This document shows, in pieces, positions 48,030 through 58,382 of a stretch of DNA of 64,000 nucleotides. Made by a program: the position numbers and the translations under genes. Source of the stretch: UBA4744 sp963718995. Its GTDB lineage: Bacteria; Actinomycetota; Acidimicrobiia; Spongiisociales; UBA4744. The stretch spans positions 81,329 to 145,328 of the forward strand of contig CAVRAP010000001.1 in assembly GCA_963718995.1 (NCBI GenBank). Direction: 5' to 3'. The first letter of the stretch is position 1, and every line of letters starts with the position of its first letter. The notes under the pieces were generated by a model. That model made no database searches and had not been told where the DNA came from. It saw only the letters and a list, made by a program, of their open reading frames with translations.

Positions 48030-48079
48030 GCGACGCGGGCCGGTCCAGTTCCCTATATTCCTGCGGCGAAGGGGGAACC

Positions 48080-49923
48080 GTGAACGAACCGGTACATAGG
48101 TCCGTCTCGAACTACGACTTGTTGTCCGGTATCTCGCTCTTTGCCGGACTACCCGAATCGAGCCTGCAGGCGATCTGCCGCCCGGGCGGCCTCGGTCTAT
48201 CTGAGCGCAGGTTCGACCCTCATGCATGAGGGCAAGCCCGGGGATGCACTGTACGGGCTGGTGAGCGGACGTCTGCGGGTGTTTGCGGAACAACCCGACG
48301 GTTCCCACATGGCGGTCGGTGAGGTGTCCCCCGGAGAAGTCGTCGGCGAGATGGCATTGATCAGTAACGAGCCGCACACGGCAACCGTCAAGGCCATCCG
48401 GGATTCACATCTGTTGGAGATCACCAGCGAAGATTTCGAGACCCTGGGTCGGGACGAACCGTCGGTCATGCTGGCAATTGCCCGGCTGATGGTCACCCGG
48501 TTGCGCACGTCGATCCACCATTCGTCACGGATCGGGCGGGTCCGAACCCTGGCGATCGTCCCGGCCGGCCGCGAGAGGTTGCCGGATGGGTTCGTCCCAC
48601 AACTCGAGACGGCCCTTGCATCGATCGGGGACGTGCTGACCCTCTCGGTAGACACCGTTGACGCAGCTCTGGGCAGGGGTCGGGCCGGGACCGTAGTCGG
48701 GGTCGGCTACCGATCTCGAACTGGTGGAGTGGCTGAACCGGAAGGAAGCCGACCACGACATGGTCGTCTATGTGGTGGATCCGGAGGTTGGTCCCTGGGC
48801 GCAAAGGTGTCTGCGGCAGGCCGATCGTGTCCTGGTGGTTGGTCGTGCCCAAGCCTCGCCGATTCCCGGCGAGCTGGAGTCGAGCCTGCACCTGGCGCGT
48901 TCGGACGCGAAGCAGAGAACGGACCTGATCATCGTCCACCAGGCCGGCACTTCGGTGCCGACCGGGACGTCCCGGTGGCTGACGGGCCGCGAAATCGGCG
49001 CTTATCATCACGTTCGTGACGGTTCTGACGAGGACTTCAGCCGGCTGGCGAGGTCCCTGACGGGGAGATCGGTGAGTCTCGTGTTGAGCGGCGGAGGAGC
49101 CCGCGGTCTGGCGCACATTGGTGTCCTGCGGGCACTCGAGGAGGCGCAGGTGCCGGTGGACATCGTCGGCGGAGCCAGCTTCGGCGCGCTCATTGCCGCC
49201 GCGGTCGCCCGCGGCGACGACTGGGGGTCCATTCGCGAATCGATGCAACGCATGCTGGTCGATCGGCGACGCCCGCTGGATATGACGGCGCCGGCTGCGG
49301 CACTGACCGGGGGAAGGCGCATCGTTGCCATGCTGCAGGACGGCTTCGGGGACACGCAGATCGAGGACTTGTGGCACCGCTTCTTCTGCGTGTCGTCGAA
49401 CCTGACGAAAGCCAGGGTGCGGGTCCACACAACGGGCCCGATCTGGCAGGCGCTGCGCGCCAGCATTTCGATCCCCGGTTTGTTCCCTCCCGTGAACTCA
49501 GGAGAGGGAGACGTTCTGGTCGACGGGGCCGTGATGAACAACCTGCCCGTTGACGTCATGAAAACCTTGAGTGATGGCGGCCCGGTTCTCGCAGTCAATC
49601 TCCGAGGGGAATTCCCTCTGCGAGCCGAAGATCTCCCCCGTCACGGAGTGTTATCAGGCTGGCGGGTCTACGGAAGAAGGTTGAATCCGCTGGCCGACAC
49701 GCTTGCTTTGCCCGGCATCATCGATGTGTTGCTGAGAACGACCGAAGTCGGCAGCGTGCTCTCGTCGAAGGCGATGGAGAAGCTCGCCGACGTGGTGTTC
49801 CATCCGCCGGTCGACGACGTGGGGCTGCTCGAGTTCTCTGCGATAGACCGGTTGATCGACGCCGGGTACCGTCATGCCGTTCAGCGCCTGGAAGATGGCG
49901 AGCTCGACCACATCGCCGTGTGA
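48080..49923 (+). CDS. Cyclic-nucleotide-binding patatin-like phospholipase (NTE type, two apparent frameshifts)
   Basis: About 614 residues. GTG 48080 has GGGGGAA upstream. N-terminal cNMP-binding domain: NYDLLSGISLFAGLPESSL, then LYGLVSGRLRVFAEQ and VVGEMALISNEPHTATVKA. A linker follows, then a patatin domain: SLVLSGGGARGLAHIG (oxyanion hole), GGASFGALIAA (nucleophile Ser in GxSxG) and VDGAVMNNLPVD (catalytic Asp in DGA). Frames change near 48180 and 48705 (one extra base each). Like neuropathy-target esterase, it should hydrolyse lysophospholipids under cyclic-nucleotide control. It lies between the two MBL hydrolases. Confidence 0.9.
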
Positions 49924-49956
49924 ACGATGATCGGTGCACTGGAAGGGCGACGAAAG

Positions 49957-49982
49957 AACCGCGTGCAAGCGCGGCGGTTTTG
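49957..49982 (+). terminator. Possible rho-independent terminator
   Basis: AACCGC and GCGGTT form a stem around GTGCAAGCGCG with TTTT following. It lies between the patatin gene and the PAS gene. The T run is short, so read-through is likely. Confidence 0.5.
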
Positions 49983-50019
49983 CGTCATGATGGAAAACCG
50001 AACCTGATAGGGAGGGCAC

Positions 50020-50415
50020 GTGCCGCAGCAGCCCATCGAACTCATTCTGCTCAAGCAGTGGGCGTCCTATCTCGCCATTCCCATCTGGCTGGTCGACGAT
50101 AGTGGCAATCTTCTCTACTACAACGAGCCGGCCGAGACTCTGCTGGGAGTGCGGTTCGAGGAGGCCGGCGAAATCCACGCGGATCAACTGGCCGAGCATT
50201 TTCAGACCACCAGGTTGGACGGCACTCCCTACCCGAACAACGAGTTACCGATCGTTGTCGCCCTGGTCGGGCGGGAGCCGAGCCACGATACGATCCGCGT
50301 CAGAGGTCTCGATGACATCTGGCGCGTTCTGGCCATCACTGCCTTTCCGGTGGAAGGTCAGGGTGGCCGCCATCTCGGTGCAGTCGCAATGTTCTGGCAA
50401 AAGCAAGACTCGTGA
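50020..50415 (+). CDS. PAS-domain protein
   Basis: 131 residues. GTG 50020 follows AGGGAGGGC. One PAS domain: YLAIPIWLVDDSGNLLYYNE, then EAGEIHADQLAEHFQT, then GLDDIWRVLAITAFPVEG and LGAVAMFWQKQD. There is no output domain. Its stop overlaps the second MBL gene (GTGA), so the two are coupled, and the PAS domain could gate the hydrolase by contact. Ligand unknown. Confidence 0.85.
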   Translation: MPQQPIELILLKQWASYLAIPIWLVDDSGNLLYYNEPAETLLGVRFEEAGEIHADQLAEHFQTTRLDGTPYPNNELPIVVALVGREPSHDTIRVRGLDDIWRVLAITAFPVEGQGGRHLGAVAMFWQKQDS

Positions 50416-51251
50416 ACGTCACTCTGTGGGGAACTCGGGGATCTCTGGCCAGTGGCGGGCCGGACACGGTTCGATATGGGGGAGACACAGCTGCTATCGA
50501 ATTGCGAGGTTCGGGCGGTGAGTTCGTGGTACTCGATGCCGGCTCCGGAATCCGGCCGATCGGCGAACAGGTGCCGGACGGCACCGAACGAATCGACATC
50601 CTGCTCACCCACCTCCACATGGACCATATCCAGGGACTCGGGTTCTTCGCTCCGCTGTTTGACGAGACGGTTGATGTTCACATCTGGGGACCTGGTTCGA
50701 CGACCCTCAGTTTGGGGAAGCGCTTGACCCGCTATCTCTCGCCGCCTCTGTTTCCCGTCATGCTGCGAGATCTACCGCACGTGACGCTCCATGAAATCCG
50801 CCCATCGACTGTGTTCACGTTGGGAACCCTCAACGTGAGAGCGGAATTAATCACCCACCCCGGACCAACCATGGGATATCGGATCGAATCCCCCGGATCT
50901 GTGCTTGCCTATCTTCCCGATCATGAGCCGGCCCTCGGGGTGGCCGATTTCCCGGACCCCGCCGCATGGACTTCAGGGTTCGACCTCGCAGCCGATGTCG
51001 ATGTATTGATCCATGACGCCCAGTACACCAGCCAGGAGTACGAGCGACGTGTGGGTTGGGGCCACAGCACGTTCAACCACGCTCTGGAATTCGCGACCTT
51101 GACGAAAGTCGGGCAGTTGGTCACCTTCCATCATGATCCTGCCCACTCGGATGTCCTGCTCGATCAAATCGCCGAGCGGATCAAGCAGACCCGGGAACTG
51201 CCTTTCGAGTTCACCCCCGGCAAGGCCGGGTTGACCATCGAACTGGACTGA
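50412..51251 (+). CDS. Metallo-beta-lactamase-fold hydrolase, copy 2
   Basis: 279 residues, intact. GTG 50412 overlaps the PAS gene. NVTLWGTRGSLASGGP, then LDAGSGIRPIGEQV and LLTHLHMDHIQGLGFF (HxHxDH), then ITHPGPTMGYRIES, LIHDAQYTSQEYERR and WGHSTFNHALEFA. The order and motifs match copy 1 at 47200, so the two are paralogues. Both contain the GTRGS/GVRGS-type start and the late DAQYT and GWGHST motifs of the cyclic-phosphodiesterase-like MBL group. Substrate unknown. Confidence 0.9.
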   Translation: MNVTLWGTRGSLASGGPDTVRYGGDTAAIELRGSGGEFVVLDAGSGIRPIGEQVPDGTERIDILLTHLHMDHIQGLGFFAPLFDETVDVHIWGPGSTTLSLGKRLTRYLSPPLFPVMLRDLPHVTLHEIRPSTVFTLGTLNVRAELITHPGPTMGYRIESPGSVLAYLPDHEPALGVADFPDPAAWTSGFDLAADVDVLIHDAQYTSQEYERRVGWGHSTFNHALEFATLTKVGQLVTFHHDPAHSDVLLDQIAERIKQTRELPFEFTPGKAGLTIELD

Positions 51252-51260
51252 CGACGACGG

Positions 51261-51326
51261 GTGTCGGGAAAAATCGCCACGGCAGGCCATCCGGGATCGG
51301 CCTGGTACGACGGTGTGTCGGGAAAA
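51261..51326. repeat. Direct repeat GTGTCGGGAAAA, 54 bases apart
   Basis: The 12-mer GTGTCGGGAAAA occurs at 51261 and 51315, in the 160-base gap before the giant secreted-protein gene. Two exact copies about five helical turns apart could be operator sites. No -10 or -35 pair is obvious between them. Confidence 0.55.
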
Positions 51327-51410
51327 TAGCCCTATCGGACTCCCCGAATTTGTGCAAAAGTGGAGCCGATGTGCGCACCAGCGCATCGAAGGGGCTTTTG
51401 GGGAGGCATC

Positions 51411-54400
51411 GTGAAATCTCGTTCTTTGGCGTTGTTGAGCGCAATGGCCATGGTAGCCAGCCTGTTGATCGCGGTCCCGATGGGAGCAGCGGCGCAGACT
51501 TCGACATCTGTGAGTTCAGTTGCCGATCTGCAAGACGCTGTTGCCAACGCATCCAACGGCGCTGTCATCGAGGTTCAGGCCGGGACGTACCAGTTGACCG
51601 CAGCTCTCGTCATCAGCGCGAACAATGTGACGGTGCGAGGCATGGATCCCAAGGCGGCTGCGATCGAACTCCGGGCCGCCAACAACAAACGGGTGTTCCT
51701 CGTCAGTGGGTCCGAAGCGACGATCGAGAACGTTCTGATTGCCGGCGGCAAGGTCAACAACGACAAGGGTGGGGGAGTCCGTGTTGAGGCCGGTGCCACA
51801 CTGGACCTGGTTGATGTGGAAATCGTCGACAACTTCGCCGATGAGGGCGGCGGCCTTTACAACGCCGGCACCACCAGCATCACCGGCAGCCTGTTGCTGG
51901 GCAACGATGCCCGTCGCAAAGGCGGCGGCATCGAGAACGACGGCGATTTGACGATCGTCAACTCGACCATCGCCGACAACGAAGGCAAGGGCGGCGGCGG
52001 CCTTTCTACTGCTGGGACCGCCAACCTCTCGTTCGTGACCATTCACTTCAACCGGTCGACCAACAAGATCGGCGCCGGAGCCCTTCGCAACGGTGGGACC
52101 CTGGCCATCAAGAACTCTCTGATCGCCAACAACCTCGGATCCGACAACGATCGGCATGACTGTTCCGGAACCCCCAACCTGGACAATGTGATCGTCACCA
52201 GCGATCAGGGCTGCAACCCTGAGGGCACGTATACGGTCATTGCGCCGGGCCAATTGTTCGAGCCTCTGCCTCCGCTCGACAACGGTGGCCCGACCCGGAC
52301 GCTGGCGTTGCTGGCCACGTCGCCGGCCATCGACTACACAACCGCCTGCTTAGGCATCGACGTGGACCAGCGCGGGGTGGGCAGGATTGACGGAGCCTGC
52401 GATCTCGGCGCCTACGAGGTCGACAACGACCCACCAACCGTCACCATCCTCGCCCCGGTAGATGGTGCTGCGTACCAGGTCAATGATGGCGTGCTAGCGG
52501 ACTACACCTGCGTGGACACCCAATCCGCGGACGTGCTTTGCGTAGGTCCGGTTGACGTCGGTCAAGCCATCGACACCTCTACTCCGGGCACGAAGACGTT
52601 CACGGTCACCGGCACGGACATCGCCCTGAATACCGCTTCGGCCAGCGTCACCTACGAGGTGGAGCTGCCCCTGGCGCTGGATGTTTCGCTGGCCACTGCC
52701 CCGGGTCAGGTCGAGGTCGGTGCCGTTACCGTTCCGCTCAACAACATCACGCAGGCGTTGCAGGCCGCCGCCCAGGCGGGCACCCCGATCTCGTCGACTC
52801 CCTTGTCGGCCATACCACTGTCGGCCATCACGCTGAAGGACGCGCCCCTTTCGGCCATTTCGACTTCAGACATCCCGTTGTCTGCTATCCCGCTTTCGGC
52901 CATTCCGCTTTCGGCGATCCCACTATCGGCGATTCCTTTGTCGGCTATTCCCCTGTCCGCCATTGGCACCATCCTCGACAGCCCCTTGTCGGCGATCCCG
53001 CTGTCCGCGATTCTCTTGTCGGAACTCACGGCCTTTGACGGCAGCAGTGTGGAGTTTCTGGTCCGGGGATCGGATCTCGAAGGCGTTCCGCTGCAAGCCA
53101 CCCATCTGGGCGATCTGATCTCGCTGCCGTTGTCTGCCATCGATCTGGAGAGGAGTCCGCTGAGCGCGATACCTCTATCCGCGATCTCGTCCAACGTTCA
53201 AGCCACCATCTGCGGCGGCTCTTGTGCCGGCGACGAGCTGGGGGACAACACGCTGGTGGCCGGCCGGGTGGGCGACGTTCTGGCCATGAACAATCTCGGT
53301 TTCGCCTCGACGCCCCTGTCTGCGATTCCCTTGTCGGCGATCCTGCTCGGCTTCACGCCTCTCTCGGCCATCCCGATCACCTCGGTTGATGGGGCTCTGA
53401 CCGGCCTGGCCGCCTGGTGCGATTATCTCGGTGCCGATGTCTGCGACAGCTACGGGACCGAGATCGGTCAACAGAGCCTTCTGAGCCTGAGCCTGCAAAG
53501 CGCCCCCCTGTCGGCCATCCCGCTGTCGGCTATCCCCCTTTCGGCCATTGACGGCTTCGCTTCGACCCCGCTGTCGGCCATCCCGCTTTCGGCAATCTCC
53601 TGGGCGTCTACGCCCCTGTCCGCGATTCCCCTGTCGGCGATCACGACCGGGTCGCTTGCGGGGATCTGTTTGGACGAAGGGACCTCGCCGTGCACGCCAT
53701 CGGGGACCCTCGGCGAGGTGGCAGCGGCCGATACCTTTGCAAGCGGTGTAACGCTGTCGGTGCTGGCAAGCTACACAGGCCCGCCCGAGTATTCGCTGGC
53801 CGACCTGATCGTCGGGCTGGTCGAACCGGTCGACCTGGCCTGGGAGGTGTTCGACGACCTCAACGACCTCTCCCTGCCGGATGCGGCAGACAACACAGGC
53901 ACCCTTCGCGATGTGTTCGGCTCTGGAATCAAGCAGCCCTCGTTCGACTATGAGATCACGGTCGAGGTCGAAGGACCCGACGCCACCGTCGACGTCGGTT
54001 TGGTGCTGCCGGACGGTTTCGAGTTCGCCACACCCGACGGAACTGTTCTCGATCCCGACGTGCCTCTCGTACGTCTCGACGGGGTGGCCCGTTCCGATCT
54101 CATTCCGCAAGTGTTCGCAGACGCCGGCGACACCTGCCTCACTTCGGGTGACCTGGTGTTCCTGGATCTGCCGCTCGCCGCCGGTACCCACACGATTGAG
54201 GTTCCGGTCTGGGCCGGTCTCGTGCTGGGCAATTACGACGTGAGCGTGTCCGTGTGCGGTGAAGCCGGAAGTCAGTCAGATGCGGCCGGACCTGCCCTCG
54301 CTTCGATCGAAGTGATCGAGGAGGGAACCGCTACGGTGACCCTCGTCGACGGCAACCTGGAGATCGCACACATCTCCACGGTGGGAGCGACCCAACTGTA

Positions 54401-57400
54401 CGAATTCGACCTTGCTACCAACGCCCAGGCCCGCATCATCCTGAGCAACCTCGATGCCGATCTCGACCTGACCCTCTTCGGGCCGCCACTGCAAGATCCG
54501 CTGCGTGGCACCCCGGAAATCGGCTATGGACTGGTCGAAGACTTCGTCTACGACCTCAACCCCGACGACGACGCCCTCGATCCGGACACTCTGCAGGACA
54601 TTCCCCTCGACCCACCGCCCGGATCGGTCCTCCACGCCGTTTCCGCCAACCGCGGTACGACGGACGAAATCATCAACACTGGTACCTTGCGGCCCGGCAC
54701 CTACCACTTGCAGGTGTCCGGCTACAACGGAGCGATCAGTGCCAGTCCGTTCGCCCTGCGAGCGAGCACGACCGAAGTCGGCTTCGGAGTATGTGAGGCT
54801 CCACCGCTGCGAACGCCTTTCAGCGGAAACGTGACGAACCCGGCGGCGCCCACCGGGATCAACACGGTGTTCCTGTATAACGGTGCCTGGCTGAGCAACG
54901 CTCACACCGACGCATCCTCAGCGATCACCGCCCTGTCCGCCGTTGAAGTCGACCCGTTGGGTGCATGGTCGGCACTCGGTGTCAATGCAGCGGCGGTGGC
55001 CATCGACGATTACGGCGCCGTGCGCAACGCTCTGAACGACTGGGACGCCAACCGCTGCGATCCCCTGGCGGCCAACGATGTCGTGCGGGCGATTGGATCG
55101 GCGGTGCTCGATCCGATCGTGGCTGCCAACCCGGACCTCGAGTATGTGGTGATCGTCGGTGACGACTCTCAGGTGCCGTTCGCCAGGATGCTGGACGGGA
55201 CCTTCGTTTCGAACGAAAGCCAGCACGGACTGACGATCGGCCAGGACGGCGAACTGAAGCGAGCGCTCGGTGAGGGTTACTACCTGAGCGACGATGCCTA
55301 CGGTTCCGGCGCGGGGTATTGCCATCGCCGATCGGGAGTTCTTCGTGCCCGAACTTGCCGTCGGACGTCTGGTCGAGACTCCGGCCGAGATCAAAGGTGC
55401 CCTCGAGAACTTCATCACCTACGGCGGGGTTCTCGACGCGAGGACCGCCCGGGTTCCGGGCCCTGTCACCTCTGATCCCAACGCCGTGGTTACCGCTTAC
55501 GACTTCCTGGTCGACGGTGGGCAGGATGTCGAAGACGGTCTGGAGGGGTCGGGCTTCCTGGTGACCTCCGATCTCACGGAGACCTGGACGGCGGGCGACC
55601 TCGACGGGTTGCTCGACGGCGGCGATCTGGCCGCGGTATCAATTAACGCCCATTTCGATCAGTCCCGGTTGCTGCCCGCCGCAGAGAACCTGGCCGGCAC
55701 CGAAGAGAAGCTGTTCGATGTCGACGACTATTTCGGGGTGAACGGACTCGAGGGCGTGCTCGTCTTCAGCATGGGTTGTCACGCCGGGTTGTCGCTCTCG
55801 GACGTCCAGATAACCCAGGGCAATGAAGACTGGGCGAGAACGTCGGCGCAGCGCGGCAACGGCTGGCTTGGCAACACCGGCTACGGATACGGCGACACCG
55901 TCGTCGCCGCCCTGTCCGAGAAGATCTCGGCCAACTTCGCGTCCTACATCGGGGACCTGACCGTGGGCCAAGCTCTGGTTGCGGCCAAACAGCAATACGC
56001 CGCCTCCTTGTACACCATCACTCCATACGACCTGAAGGTCTCCGAAGAGTTCACCTACTACGGATTGCCGATGTTCTCAGTCGGTGCCCGCCCCGGTGTT
56101 GCTGCGGCAACTCTGGCAGTCGCCGGTGCCGGAGCCGAGCCACCGGTCTTCAACGACCCCTATACGGGACTCGAGAGCACCAACCTCACCCTCGGATTCG
56201 GTGACCTGGTAGGCAAAACCACGGCTCAGTGGATCAGTCAGGGAGAAGACCTTCTGCAGGTGCGGGGCCGGGCGTTGCTGCCGCAAACCACGGTCGACGT
56301 GAGCTCGACCGGTCGCGAAGCGGGCGGCGTCTTGATCACGGCGTTGACGTCGACCGGGCCGGGCGCGTTCGACCCGATCATCTTCAACCCGATCGCCGGT
56401 GTCGACTACACAGGCGCCGGGTCGGGGGCCCGCCAGCAGGTCGGTGAGTCCACGTTCCCCGCCAACGTGGTCGGCCCGGTCAAGCGTCTGCTCGACTCGA
56501 CTGGAACGGAGCGCGACCGTGTGGTTGTTGTGCCTGCCCGGCATCTCACCGACGCAACCACGGATCAACTGGAGATCTTCACGAACGTTGGACTGCAGAC
56601 TCTGTACCGGCCGGACGGTGCAGACCGGGAAGCTCCGTTCATCTCGCGGAGCGTCGGGCGTTACGACGGCGATTCGATTGTGCACTTCGACGTGACGATT
56701 GGCGACACCGACGTCCAACGGGTGCTGGTTCTGTTCCGGGCGGAGAACGCCTCCGGTCCGTGGCTCCCGGTGGATCTTGTCAAGGTCCCCGGTCAGGCAC
56801 GCTGGCTGGGCGGCCGCCCCAATGCCGTACCCGGGGAGGACGGCCCGTATGAGTTCATCGTCCAGGCGGTGGATTCCAGCGCCAACATCTCGACCGCTAC
56901 CGGCAAAGGCGTCAACTTCGACACGATCACTCCGAACCTGAATCAGGGGGTGACCGTCACAGTGTCAGATCCGATTACTCCGCCCTCCTCCGGTTGGTAC
57001 CCGGGTCGCGTGGGCAACGACGTGATCGCGACGGCTACCTCCGACGAGACGATTACGTCCTACATCCTCGACGGCGAGGAGACGTCCGGGAACGGGACGT
57101 CTTCGATCGACATTCCCATCGAAGGCGACGGTGGGCACCTACTCCAGGTGTTCGCCGGTTCGAAACAGGGCCTGTTGTTTGTGGCCATCGACGGCACCGG
57201 CCCCGAAGTGCAAGCGGTAGCCATCCCGGCCGACGGGTGGACGGCGAAGACCGTCACCATCACTGCCGTCGATCCGTTCGGATCTGGGGTTGCGAGCGTC
57301 GAATTCCACGACGGATCCGGCTGGCAGGCCTACGCAGGGCCGTTCCTCCAGTCCGAGACGGCGACCATCCAATTCCGGGCAACCGACTTCGTCGGCAACG

Positions 57401-58338
57401 TGAGTCCGGCGGTCGGCACCCTGGAGGTGCTGGTGGATACCACCGCCCCCGAGGTGGCCGCGGCGGCGACTTCCGGCGGCTCACCGATCGCCACCAATAC
57501 CTGGTCGAACGGCGACGTGGCCGTGACGATTTCGGCCACCGACGACGAGTCCGGGGTGGTCCGCCTCGACTACTTCGGCGACCTGTCGGGCTTCGAGACA
57601 GCTGATCCGCCAGAAGCCTCGCTCGTGGCCGAGCTAACCGTCACCGATGAGGGAATCACCTCGCTCAGCTACAACGCCACAGACGACATCGGAAACACAA
57701 GCCCGGACGGTACGTTTGTGGTCAAGATCGACAAGACGCCCCCGCAAGTCCAGATCAACGCGCCCACCGGTTCCTTCGTGATCGGCCAAAACGTCCTTGC
57801 GGACTTCGAGTGCACTGATTCAGGTTCGGGCATCGCCTCGTGTGTCGGCACGGTTCGGAACGGCGATCCGATCGATACCTCCGCTCCGGGAACCGGGACC
57901 TTCAGTGTCACGGCGACCGACCTGGCCGGCAAGACGACCACCGTCGATGTCACCTACGCCGTGGCTTACGGCGTCTGCCTGCAATACGATCCGACCAAGG
58001 CTCAACCGGCCACCGGCGCAGTGCCGATCAAGCTCCAGCTGTGCGACTCGGCCGGAATCAACCTGTCGAAGGCCAATATCGAGTTGACCGCAGATTCAAT
58101 TCGGGTCGAACCGAATGGCAATATCCTGTTCCCCGGTCCCAACGACACCGGCAATGCCAATGAGGACTTCCTCTTCCGGTACAGGTCAAAGGGATACATC
58201 TACAACCTGAATACGACCGAGGTGACGGACGGGTCAGGGACCATGGTGCCCTTGGGGGCCGGCACATTCACGCTGTTGTTCTGGGCCAGCACGACGGGTC
58301 CGGACGTTCTGTATGAGGCGATGTTCACGCTGCGGTGA
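51411..58338 (+). CDS. Giant secreted PLSAI-repeat protein with C25 (gingipain-like) peptidase domain
   Basis: About 2,309 residues. GTG 51411 follows GGGGAGG. Signal peptide: KSRSLALLSAMAMVASLLIA, cleavage near GAAAQ. Residues about 30-330 form a right-handed beta-helix, closing with a choice-of-anchor-Q-like motif (NGGPTRTLALLATSPAID, then DQRGVGR and CDLGAYEV). An Ig-like module follows (343-420). Residues 464-744 hold 24 PLSAI pentads in blocks. A beta-sandwich and a PPC-like domain (about 975-1130) lead to a C25/caspase-like peptidase with presumed His 1414 (SINAHFD) and Cys 1456 (VFSMGCHAG). Then Ig and OmpL47-like repeats, a second copy of the Ig-like module (about 2110-2185) and a PxKF-like end. 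One extra G near 55315 breaks the frame. No LPXTG anchor is seen. Confidence 0.85.
52800..53642 (+). repeat. PLSAI pentapeptide-repeat region, 24 copies
   Basis: The pentad Pro-Leu-Ser-Ala-Ile occurs 24 times in four groups (11, 3, 3 and 7 copies), including six in direct succession from 52875. Divergent pentads such as TLKDA, STSDI, DLERS and LLGFT keep the period of five. Codons differ between copies (Leu is TTG, CTT, CTA or CTG; Ile ATC, ATT or ATA), so the protein, not the DNA, is conserved. Linkers between groups carry Cys pairs. The period resembles pentapeptide-repeat beta-helices, but the residues differ from the usual A(D/N)Lxx. Confidence 0.95.
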
Positions 58339-58349
58339 TGGTGCCCGGC

Positions 58350-58382
58350 ACCCGGTCGATCAACGCCTGTTGGTCACCGGGT
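58350..58382. terminator. Hairpin between convergent genes
   Basis: ACCCGGT and ACCGGGT pair, with GATCAAC and GTTGGTC inside, around a four-base loop. It overlaps the stop of the cyclase gene and follows the stop of the giant gene by 12 bases. There is no T run, so termination is likely only in a general sense. Confidence 0.45.

Noticed and set aside
47200..51251. CBASS-like anti-phage system (cyclase plus patatin effector)
   Set aside because: CBASS needs a CD-NTase. None is present; the cyclase here is a class III, sAC-like protein, and the patatin has a classic cNMP-binding domain. Ordinary signalling fits better.
52706..53194. Antisense open frame rich in ADxGIADxGI across the PLSAI region
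   Set aside because: It is the complement of the PLSAI-coding repeats. The sense frame continues for kilobases on both sides with a signal peptide and domains, so the antisense frame is a shadow.
52800..53642. CRISPR array or DNA-level satellite
   Set aside because: The units are 15 bp with no spacers and with codon differences between copies. They are protein-coding pentads.
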